From NCBI RefSeq assembly GCF_000956465.1, contig NZ_JYJA01000030.1:1-64000 (forward strand): a stretch of DNA of 64,000 nucleotides, written 5' to 3'. Shown here one piece after another: positions 57,534 through 64,000 of this stretch (positions are counted from its first letter, which is position 1; each line of letters opens with the position of its first letter). The notes below the pieces were generated by a model. That model did not search any database and was not told the DNA's origin. It saw only the letters and a program-made list of their open reading frames with translations. The stretch is from Microbacterium trichothecenolyticum. GTDB taxonomy: Bacteria; Actinomycetota; Actinomycetes; Actinomycetales; Microbacteriaceae. Position numbers and translations under genes: made by a program.

Positions 57534-59570
57534 TCAGGCGAACAGTTCGTCGAACGCGTCCGTACGCACACGCGGAGCCGCGACGGCCCGCCTGAGCGCC
57601 GGCTCGGGGGTGACGGCGGCGGTGCTGACCGGCTCCATGAGAGCGCGTGCGGTCTCGGTCAGGAATCTGCTGGGCTTGGCGGCGACATGCTTGGCCAGGA
57701 ACGCAGTGGGGTGCGTGGGCAGCTGCGAGGGCACGTACACGTCGAGGGTGTCCCGTGCGCGGGTGAGCGCAACGTAGAAGAGCCGCTGCTCCTCGGCGAG
57801 GCCGGCGCGCGAGGTGAGTGCCATGTCCGAGGGCATCGCGCCATCGTTCGCCCGCATGAGGTGCACCGTGTCCCATTCCAGGCCCTTGGCGGAGTGGATC
57901 GTCGACAGGGTCAGCCAGTCCTCGTCGAGGTGTGGCTGCTTCGCCCAGTCGCCCGCGACGTTCACCGGGTCGATCGCCTGCTCGCTCACGAACATGCGGA
58001 GATCGCTCTGCCTGGCGGCGGCCTGCGCGATGCCGTCGGCTTCGGTCACCCGACGGTGCCAGTCTGGGTAGTGCGCGCGCAGCAACGGGTCCACCGCGCC
58101 TCGGCACGCCTCGACCAGCTCCGGCACGGCGGTCGTGGAGTCGACCGAGCCAAGCAGCGACAGGGTCGACGCGAGCCCTGTGCGCGCCTTCGCCGGTGCC
58201 GCCGCGACTGCGTCCGCCGCGCGGTCGACGCCCCCGTCCGCAAGGATCTTCGCCAGTCCCCGCGCACTCGCCTTGCCGATCGCGCGGTGCCGGGTGAGCA
58301 GGCGATACCAGGACACCTCGTCCGCCGGATTGAGCACCACTCGGAAACTCGCCAGCAGGTCGCGCACGTGCGACGTCTCGAGGTAGCCGATCCCGCCGAA
58401 CTTGTGAAACGGGATCCCCCGCACCTTGAGCTCGACCTCGAGCTGCGCGCTGTGGGAGCCGGTGCGCATCAGCACGGCCTGCGAACGCAGGGGCGTGCCA
58501 TCGACGTGAGCGGCGAGGATGCGGTCAGCGATCGTGCGGGCCTCGTCGTCGGCGTTGCGGCACGTGACCAGCGTCGGCCGGCCGCCCGGCTGCGCACGGT
58601 CGGCGACCAGCTGCAACCTCAGCTCGCCCGGCCGCACCTGGTTCGCGAGGTCGAGGATCGGTTGCGTGGAACGGAAGTTGCGTTCGAGGCGCACCAGCGT
58701 GGCGTCGGGGTAGGCATCGACGAGCTCGAGCAGGTGCCCGGCGCTCGCGCCCCGGAAGGCGTAGATCGCCTGTGCGTCGTCGCCGACGACCGTGAGCCCG
58801 CGGCCGTCGGGACTCAGCCCGCGCACGATGTCGACCTGAAGCTGATTGACGTCCTGGTACTCGTCGACCAGCACCCAGTCCCACCGCGCGCGCAGCCGTG
58901 CCCCGACGTCGGGATCGGCGACCAGCGCCCGCCAGGCGATGAGCAGATCATCCAGGTCGAGCAAGCCGCGCTCGCGTTTGCGGGCGCGGTAGTGACGCAG
59001 CAGGCCGGCGATCGCGTCGGCCTGCTCGAGCGCCCACGGGAACTGGTCTTCGATGACGGTGCGGGCCGGGGTCGCAGTGTTGATCGTGCGAGAGGCGATG
59101 TCTGCGATGGTGCGGGTCGTGGGCAGGCGAACCTCGGTGCCGTCGAGCCCGTGCTCGGCGCGCAGCAGGTCGATGAGGTCGATGACGTCGTCGGGATCGA
59201 TCACCGTCATGTCCTCCGGCCCCAGGTGCTGTGCGTGCTCGGCGACCATGCGGTGCGCGACGGCATGGAACGTGCCACCGGCGATACGCTGCGCAGCCTG
59301 CGCGTCGCCGCACATCACCGCAGCGCGAGAGAGCATCGCGGCCGCCGCGCGCCGGGTGAACGTCAACAGGAGGACGCGTTCCGGCACGACCCCGGCCTCG
59401 AGCAGCCGCGCCACCCGAGCGGTGAGCACGCGTGTCTTCCCGGTGCCCGCCCCTGCGGCGACCACCAGCGGCCCCTCACCGTGCTCGACTGCCTGAAGCT
59501 GTGCCGGATCCAGCCCGGCAAGCGCATCGCTTACTGCCACGCAGGTGACGGTAACGAGAACCCCGGACAT
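57534..59570 (-). CDS. UvrD/Rep-type ATP-dependent DNA helicase
   Basis: A 678-residue superfamily 1 helicase. Motif I LVVAAGAGTGKTRVLTARVA (about 35-50), Ia TFTRRAAAAML, II DWVLVDEYQDVNQLQ, III VVGDDAQAIYAFRGAS, IV LERNFRSTQPIL, V LSTIHSAKGLEWDTVHL and VI LFYVALTRARDTLDVYVPSQ are all present. The C-terminal AddB-like or HRDC additions are absent, and the tail ends RVRTDAFDELFA. It unwinds DNA 3' to 5' in repair or replication restart. The start MSGVLVTV is provisional; GTG 59540 is an alternative. Confidence 0.93.
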   Translation of the reverse strand: MSGVLVTVTCVAVSDALAGLDPAQLQAVEHGEGPLVVAAGAGTGKTRVLTARVARLLEAGVVPERVLLLTFTRRAAAAMLSRAAVMCGDAQAAQRIAGGTFHAVAHRMVAEHAQHLGPEDMTVIDPDDVIDLIDLLRAEHGLDGTEVRLPTTRTIADIASRTINTATPARTVIEDQFPWALEQADAIAGLLRHYRARKRERGLLDLDDLLIAWRALVADPDVGARLRARWDWVLVDEYQDVNQLQVDIVRGLSPDGRGLTVVGDDAQAIYAFRGASAGHLLELVDAYPDATLVRLERNFRSTQPILDLANQVRPGELRLQLVADRAQPGGRPTLVTCRNADDEARTIADRILAAHVDGTPLRSQAVLMRTGSHSAQLEVELKVRGIPFHKFGGIGYLETSHVRDLLASFRVVLNPADEVSWYRLLTRHRAIGKASARGLAKILADGGVDRAADAVAAAPAKARTGLASTLSLLGSVDSTTAVPELVEACRGAVDPLLRAHYPDWHRRVTEADGIAQAAARQSDLRMFVSEQAIDPVNVAGDWAKQPHLDEDWLTLSTIHSAKGLEWDTVHLMRANDGAMPSDMALTSRAGLAEEQRLFYVALTRARDTLDVYVPSQLPTHPTAFLAKHVAAKPSRFLTETARALMEPVSTAAVTPEPALRRAVAAPRVRTDAFDELFA

Positions 59571-59658
59571 TTCAGCCAGCGGCCGCCAGCCCGGCGTGGC
59601 CTGTCGAAGTCCGCGAAGAGTGGGAGATCTCGCAGAGGCGAGGGACGCCGGAACGCCC

Positions 59659-60384
59659 TCAGGTACCGATGGTGGAGACCAGCACGCCGCCGTCGGTCGG
59701 CAGCACCCGCCAAACGCTGCCTTCTCCTTCGACCCGGAGCGTGCTGTCACCCACGATCAGGGCTGTGCGCTCGTCGATGCCGAGCCCACCCGCGACCATC
59801 CCCGACTCGACGGCGGCGACCAAACGGGACAGCATGCCGCGCTGGGCGACGTGCACCTCGATGGCCACGTCGACGAGGCCGATGCCGGCCTCGATCTCCA
59901 GCTCGTCCCCCGCTTCGTCGGGGTCCTCCGGTGAGACGACCACGCCGCCGATGCGCGAACCGCCTCCGAGCGAGCCCTCCGCCACGATCATCGCACCGGC
60001 CGAGACACCGAGGTACGGCACACCGCCGGCAACCAGCCGACGCAACTCGCTGAACACCGGCTCGAGCCCGGCGCGCACGTCCTCGACGACGCCGCCACCC
60101 ACCGCAATGCCGTCGACGTCGGCGATCGCGCCGGGCCCGATCGGCTCGCCGTGGCGCCCCGCGGTCAGGTGCACGTCGATCGCGGATCCCGTTGCGGCCT
60201 CGGCCAGAAGCTCGCCGAGTGCCACCGCCTTCTCCGCTGCCTCGGGGTGCAGGGAGATCACCGCGATGCGCGGCAGCGAGCGGCCCGCGTCGGCCGCTCG
60301 CGCCACCGCTTCAGCGACGAACGGCGCATAGAGCGGGGCATCCGCAGCCGTGGTCGCGCCGCCGCCGATGAGGTGCACGCTCAC
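59659..60384 (-). CDS. Peptidase S51 / cyanophycinase-like (type 1 glutamine amidotransferase fold)
   Basis: A 241-residue protein starting at GTG 60384 (VSVHLIGGGATTAADAPLYA). The nucleophile region is GGVPYLGVSAGAMIVAEGSL (Ser about 125), as in cyanophycinase and dipeptidase E. RIGGVVVSPEDPDEAGDELE and GIGLVDVAIEVHVAQRGMLS (His) follow. The last strands (TALIVGDSTLRVEGEGSVWR) match the family end. Without a cyanophycin synthetase nearby it is more likely a general aspartyl dipeptidase-like enzyme. Its start overlaps a short upstream reading frame. Confidence 0.85.
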   Translation of the reverse strand: MSVHLIGGGATTAADAPLYAPFVAEAVARAADAGRSLPRIAVISLHPEAAEKAVALGELLAEAATGSAIDVHLTAGRHGEPIGPGAIADVDGIAVGGGVVEDVRAGLEPVFSELRRLVAGGVPYLGVSAGAMIVAEGSLGGGSRIGGVVVSPEDPDEAGDELEIEAGIGLVDVAIEVHVAQRGMLSRLVAAVESGMVAGGLGIDERTALIVGDSTLRVEGEGSVWRVLPTDGGVLVSTIGT

Positions 60385-60494
60385 GCGACACCACTCCCAG
60401 CTGCGGTGGCAAGCGATGGTGCCGCATCGCCGAGCTGGTCCCGACTGAGGATTCCGTCGACGCCGGTGCCCGCGTCGTTCGCATCGAAGGTCAT
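60381..60494 (-). CDS. Possible 37-aa leader peptide or gene remnant
   Basis: A short frame starting at ATG (60492-60494 on the plus strand) encodes MTFDANDAGTGVDGILSRDQ followed by LGDAAPSLATAAGSGVA. Its stop overlaps the GTG of the S51 gene (GTGA), as in the coupled gene pairs elsewhere in this window. Codon use is GC3-rich. It may be a leader peptide driving translation of the S51 gene or the tail of a lost gene. No domain. Confidence 0.35.
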   Translation of the reverse strand: MTFDANDAGTGVDGILSRDQLGDAAPSLATAAGSGVA

Positions 60495-60583
60495 CCGGAG
60501 AGCCTACGCGGGCCGGGGGTCGAGCCCGGGGACCCGCGAACACGTGCATGCACGCCGATCACCGATCGGAAGCGGCCGGTCCC

Positions 60584-61336
60584 TCAGCGGATGGTCCACC
60601 CGCCGTCGACGACCAGTGTCTGGCCGGTGACGAGCGACGCCGCGGGAGAGCAGAGGAACAAGACCGCTCCTGCCACCTCTGTGGGCTTGCCGATCCGATG
60701 CAGCGCCGCGATCCGGTCGATGACGTCGGCGCGGAACGCGGGGTCAGACAGTGCGTCGGCCGTGCCGTCGGTTTCGATGAACGTGGGGGCGACCGCATTG
60801 ACGCGGATGCCCCGGTCACCCCACTCGAGCGCATGGCAGCGAGTCATATGCAGCATCGCTGCCTTTGCCACGCAGTACGACGACTCGCCGGGCAGCGCCA
60901 CGATGCCTGCTTGCGATGCGACATTCACGATCGCGCCCCCGGACGGCATCGAGCGCGCGACGTGCTGCGAGAGGAACAGCGCCGAACGGACGTTCAGCGA
61001 CCACACCGCATCGAAGTCCGCCTCCGTGACGTCGATCGCCGGCGCGTTGATCCCGCCGCCGGCGTTGTTCACCAGGATGTCGAACGCGCCACCCTCCGAT
61101 GCGGCGTCGACCGCTGCTCGGGCCTCATCGAGCCGCGTGACATCGAGGGCGATCGAGGATGCGGAACCGCCCTCAGCCCGAATCGCCCGGAGCGGCTGAT
61201 CCGCGCTTTCCGGATTGCGGACCCCCAGCACCACGTGGGCGCCTGCGGCCGCGAGCGCGTGCGCGATCGCAAGACCCAGACCGCGGTTGCCGCCGGTGAC
61301 CAGCGCTCGCCGGCCGGTCAGTCCGAAGTACTCCAT
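60584..61336 (-). CDS. Short-chain dehydrogenase/reductase, second SDR
   Basis: A 250-residue classical SDR. RRALVTGGNRGLGLAIAHAL (cofactor motif, about 9-28), LVNNAGGGIN (about 87), VASQAGIV with the catalytic Ser (about 138), ESSYCVAKAAMLHMTRC with Tyr and Lys (about 151-155), and the C-terminal SLVTGQTLVVDGGWTIR. It resembles gluconate 5-dehydrogenase/2-deoxygluconate dehydrogenase-like SDRs. It is transcribed alone on the minus strand. Confidence 0.93.
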   Translation of the reverse strand: MEYFGLTGRRALVTGGNRGLGLAIAHALAAAGAHVVLGVRNPESADQPLRAIRAEGGSASSIALDVTRLDEARAAVDAASEGGAFDILVNNAGGGINAPAIDVTEADFDAVWSLNVRSALFLSQHVARSMPSGGAIVNVASQAGIVALPGESSYCVAKAAMLHMTRCHALEWGDRGIRVNAVAPTFIETDGTADALSDPAFRADVIDRIAALHRIGKPTEVAGAVLFLCSPAASLVTGQTLVVDGGWTIR

Positions 61337-61406
61337 GTCGCTCCTCAGTCATTCCCTCCGAAGCCTGTCCTCGAGTGCGCGACGCGCACCGGTGATGGCG
61401 TGGTCG

Positions 61407-61808
61407 TCAGCGGTAAGAGATCACCGTCACACTGTCGCTGAGCCGCGTGCGCTTCCCGCCTGCGACCTCGTCATCGGGGAACGTGAACGTCCCTGCTTCG
61501 ATGCGAGTGCCTGTCTCAAGTGTGCTTCCGATACCCAAGCCCGCCCCACATCCCGTGTGCTCCCACTCTCCATCGCGGATGTGGATCAGGCACAGGGTGT
61601 CGTCAGTGCCGCGAGCAAGGTAGATATCCGCGCCTTCGACCTCGCCGACGTAGCGGGTGCTATCGGCGTCGACATCCTGCGAGGCAGCGCCGACCAGGAG
61701 GTCGCGATCTGTCTGCACCGCTTCGAACTCGGGAAGCGTCGTAGGCGAGCAACCCGCGAGAACCAAGGTGGAGAAAAGGGCCAGCACGGCCGTTGCTCGC
61801 GATCGCAT
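61407..61808 (-). CDS. Predicted lipoprotein of unknown function
   Basis: A 133-residue protein. The N-terminus is a lipoprotein signal peptide: MRSRATAVLALFSTLVLAGC with the lipobox Leu-Ala-Gly-Cys (Cys about 20). The mature part is a small beta-rich domain: TRYVGEVEGADIYLARGTDD, TLCLIHIRDGEWEHTGCGAG (two Cys), and a C-terminal VTVISYR. No family recognised. The start is set so that the signal peptide is at the N-terminus. Confidence 0.78.
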   Translation of the reverse strand: MRSRATAVLALFSTLVLAGCSPTTLPEFEAVQTDRDLLVGAASQDVDADSTRYVGEVEGADIYLARGTDDTLCLIHIRDGEWEHTGCGAGLGIGSTLETGTRIEAGTFTFPDDEVAGGKRTRLSDSVTVISYR

Positions 61809-61962
61809 CTCCGCACCATACAGCGGCTCATCGGCACCGGCGAGGCGGACCGCTGCGTCCCGGGCCCCTTGCGCGGTCGCTCTGCGAGCGAGCACGCCGC
61901 CGCAATCCGAGGGAAGCGCGGCTATCTTCGAGCGGTGAGGTTCGTCGACTCGTTGTTCGGAC

Positions 61963-62202
61963 GTGGGCTACGCCACCACGCCCGCGACCTATGGACTCAG
62001 TCACGAGCTCGGTCAGGACCTCGCCGGATGGCAGGCCTTCTTCGAGCAGCACGCCGACCCGTTCGACGGGTGGGACAGCGACGCGAACCTGCAGAAGTGG
62101 TTGCGCGACGGAGAGTGGCTCGCCCGTCGCCTTGAGGAAGAGGTCCAGGACTTCGCCGACGTGAAACGGGAGTTCGGCGTCTGGCACGACACCAGATCGT
62201 GA
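61963..62202 (+). CDS. Hypothetical protein, possibly with a frameshifted start
   Basis: A 79-residue frame (GTG 61963) encoding GYATTPATYGLSHELGQDLA, GWQAFFEQHADPFDGWDSDA and a helical WLRDGEWLARRLEEEVQDFA ending VKREFGVWHDTRS. It is acidic and soluble. A GTG at 61935 in another frame gives VRFVDSLFGRG, which looks like a natural N-terminus running into this frame. A one- or two-base shift near 61960 may have split the gene. Function unknown. Confidence 0.5.
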   Translation: MGYATTPATYGLSHELGQDLAGWQAFFEQHADPFDGWDSDANLQKWLRDGEWLARRLEEEVQDFADVKREFGVWHDTRS

Positions 62203-62265
62203 GCTGGCGGGTGCTGAGACGGGCCTCGCACGTGCACCTGCGGCAAGCCGCGCACAATAGGTCCC

Positions 62266-62616
62266 ATGGTCGAGATCTCCGACGCGGACTTCCAGGCGAT
62301 GGTCGCCGAAGAGTACGACGCTCTGCCCGAAGACATGGTGAGAGGTCTCGAGAACGTGGCGATCCTCATCGCGAACCAGCCCGCGGGCGAGCGGCCGCGG
62401 CTGTTCGGGCTCTACAGCGGGCGCCCGCTGAAGACACGTGGCGTGTACGGCTACGGGGAGCTCCCCGACCGGATCACCCTTTTCAAGAACAACATGCAGG
62501 AGCACAGTCCGGATCTCGATGCCCTTCGGGCGCGTGTTCGGATCACCCTCGTGCACGAGATCGGACACTACTTCGGGCTGGATGACGCACGCCTGCGCGA
62601 ACTCGGGTGGGCCTAG
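62266..62616 (+). CDS. Zincin-like metallopeptidase family protein
   Basis: A 116-residue protein of the zincin_1 (PF06262-type) family. The zinc site is ITLVHEIGHYFGLDD (HExxH plus a distal Asp, about 94-108). VEISDADFQAMVAEEYDALP and YGELPDRITLFKNNMQEHSP are further conserved segments. These are small and of unproven peptidase activity. It is transcribed with the preceding hypothetical gene in the same direction. Confidence 0.9.
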   Translation: MVEISDADFQAMVAEEYDALPEDMVRGLENVAILIANQPAGERPRLFGLYSGRPLKTRGVYGYGELPDRITLFKNNMQEHSPDLDALRARVRITLVHEIGHYFGLDDARLRELGWA

Positions 62617-62710
62617 AACGCGGACGCGCCCGCCGTCTGGCGCGCTCCGGTCTGCAGCTGAGGGAGGAGGCACGGGGATGCCGCGGCCAAGGCGGTCTCG
62701 AGGGCACGCG

Positions 62711-63303
62711 TCACCACTGCTCGCCCTCGCAGTGCACCTGGCTGCTGCTGTTCGTGACGCTTCCTTGGCCGAACCCGCGCGCGCGGAGCTCCACGTACAG
62801 CGCCTCGCTCACGGCCAGGTCGACGGCACTCCAGTAGTTGAGATCGGGCAAGCGCGGATCTGTGATGGGTTCCGGTTCCTTCGCCTGTGAGTCTTCGATC
62901 ACGTCGAGGTACTTCCCCATCAGCGGCTCGACCTCTGCCGACAGGTCGGCCTTCGCGAACCATTCGTCGATGACCCGATCGAGTTCGAATTGTCGGAAGG
63001 GGTTTGCGGCGACGAAGTTGCCCTGCCGCAGTTCGCACTGGCCCCAGGTCGGCGAGGTGTACGTGTAGCTGCGGTTCGACTCCATCCCCGCGCCCACAGC
63101 CACGGCGAGGACGCGGTCGCGATCCCCGCGCCGCCCACGAGCAGGAGCGAGAGGAGCGCCGCGGCGATGCCGATGCGCCGGCGCCGCGGGTGTTTCGCCT
63201 CCTGCGCCGCGGAGGCGATCATCGCCTGCAGGTCGATAGGATCAGCCGCGCGGACGGCGGGCGCGGACCGCTCGAGCCGAGCGTCCAGGGGATCGGGGGT
63301 CAT
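62711..63303 (-). pseudogene. Frameshifted gene for a single-pass membrane protein
   Basis: The first frame (start 63303) encodes MTPDPLDARLERSAPAVRAA and a basic linker KHPRRRR, then a membrane helix IGIAAALLSLLLVGGAGIAT. The continuation, ESNRSYTYTSPTWGQCELRQ through the extracytoplasmic FELDRVIDEWFAKADLSAEV and ending HCEGEQW, is in a different frame (62711-63103). The switch lies near 63080-63110. Joined, they make one protein of about 197 residues with a cytoplasmic N-terminus, as in anti-sigma-like proteins. This is either a real disruption or a sequencing error. No sigma factor gene is adjacent. Confidence 0.75.
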
Positions 63304-63555
63304 GGCGCCTCCAGACGGGAAGTGGTTCTACTCCGTACCTGTCCGGCACACGCTGGTTCGTCCACACCAGGATCCAGCACTCCGGTCCCAACTCCTCGAA
63401 AGGAGGAATCACAGTTTGCCGGGACTGCCGTCGCCATACCGGGAGCGGTACCATGACGCGCAGGCGCTCCGCTGGGGGAGAGCGCAAGTCGCGACAGCGG
63501 CAATCAGACTCACAACGCGTCGCGGCGAGTCATTTTCTCTGCATTTGGAGCAGTG

Positions 63556-64000
63556 ATGACGGACACGACGAATGGAAAGCTCGCCCACCAACGGCAAGCC
63601 CAGGATGAGCAGCCGGACTTCATCACGGCGGCCTTGAAGACCCACCGCTATCTGCGACTATCGTTCGTCTTCGCCGTCGCAGCCCTCTTCATCGGCGTGA
63701 TCATCGCCTCGGTGGCCGGCGGCTACGTGAAGGGGTCGATCAGCTACTACTACTGGACCCCGGCACGGAACGTGTTCGTCGGCGTCCTGATCGCGGCATC
63801 CCTCGCGATGCTCGCCCTCAACGGCCGAGGAGGTGCGGCGAAGATCCCGCTGGGAAGGCGGACCCTCACACTCCCCAGCCCCTCGACGCTGCTCGATTTC
63901 GCTGCGATCTTCGGACCGCTCATCGCGATCGTGCCCACTGACGTGAAGGCCACTGAGCAGGGTCTGACCACGTTCACCTGCGAGGGCGAGGAGCAGAGCT
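63556..64000 (+). CDS. Polytopic membrane protein, cut off by the window end
   Basis: A partial gene of at least 148 residues, open to base 64000. The cytoplasmic N-terminus TDTTNGKLAHQRQAQDEQPD is followed by membrane segments LSFVFAVAALFIGVIIASVA, RNVFVGVLIAASLAMLALNG and LDFAAIFGPLIAIVPTDVKA. The loop SISYYYWTPARNVFVG has the aromatic-Tyr/Thr-Pro-Arg-Asn-Val-Phe-Val-Gly form common to a family of uncharacterised bacterial membrane proteins. GGAG lies seven bases before the ATG. The 252-bp region upstream shows only a weak CTCCT-CGAA-AGGAG hairpin. Confidence 0.8.
   Translation, partial: MTDTTNGKLAHQRQAQDEQPDFITAALKTHRYLRLSFVFAVAALFIGVIIASVAGGYVKGSISYYYWTPARNVFVGVLIAASLAMLALNGRGGAAKIPLGRRTLTLPSPSTLLDFAAIFGPLIAIVPTDVKATEQGLTTFTCEGEEQS

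Noticed and set aside
1..64000. CRISPR arrays, IS elements, prophage, rRNA or tRNA genes
   Set aside because: No regularly spaced repeats, transposase, integrase, phage structural genes or RNA signatures were found on either strand.

Overview
The window is high-GC actinobacterial DNA and most resembles Microbacterium or a close relative in the Microbacteriaceae. The evidence is the GC-rich third codon positions, frequent GTG starts, many ATGA/GTGA stop-start overlaps, and the very frequent word CGGATGC/GCATCCG across both strands and all frames. There is no rRNA, tRNA, CRISPR array, IS element or recognisable prophage. The left edge is probably a contig end: bases 1-75 are an exact reverse complement of 728-802.

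Layout. 0-7 kb holds a truncated winged-helix regulator, an AlkA-like glycosylase, a SpoIIAA/STAS-like protein, a VOC protein, an aldo/keto reductase, small proteins and an S9 peptidase. 6.6-9.4 kb is an ECF41-type sigma factor divergent from two paralogous NAD(P)-binding reductases, with an ECF41-like promoter between them. 9.4-16 kb has an aldo/keto reductase, a TetR-phosphotransferase pair, and a nitrogen-scavenging run (agmatine deiminase, amidase, C45 acyltransferase). 15.9-22.7 kb has an MFS exporter divergent from its TetR, a lipase-like hydrolase, a TetR-SDR divergent pair with duplicated operator, GNAT, HNH and HAD proteins. 22.8-28.2 kb has pgi, the decayed remains of a beta-glucoside PTS permease, a GMC alcohol oxidase and a secreted lysozyme-like protein.

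28.3-35.6 kb is the most interesting part. Two nearly identical tandem small RNA genes (about 107 and 110 nt), each with its own promoter and terminator, lie beside two oppositely oriented DUF485 plus sodium:solute symporter units. A LytS/LytR two-component pair heads the second unit, and three 9-bp repeats spaced by whole helical turns lie in the divergent region. This looks like a self-contained carboxylate-uptake control locus.

35.6-50.5 kb is mostly housekeeping: DUF2207 protein, MarR plus ABC-2 exporter, LtrA, thymidine kinase, Hsp20 (with both a perfect CIRCE and an HspR-type element), serine deaminase, a GreA/B-like factor, NAD(P)HX dehydratase, phosphatases, hydrolases, a hydrolase-LuxR fusion and an AlkZ-like winged-helix protein. 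50.5-64 kb is more accessory: a membrane-anchored SBP-VWA protein with paired palindromic operators, an ArsR-DHFR-SRPBCC operon with a 28-bp palindrome over the ArsR start codon, small hypotheticals, a UvrD-like helicase, an S51 peptidase, an SDR, a zincin, a frameshifted membrane protein gene and a membrane protein running off the right edge. The CGGATGC word is visibly rarer there.
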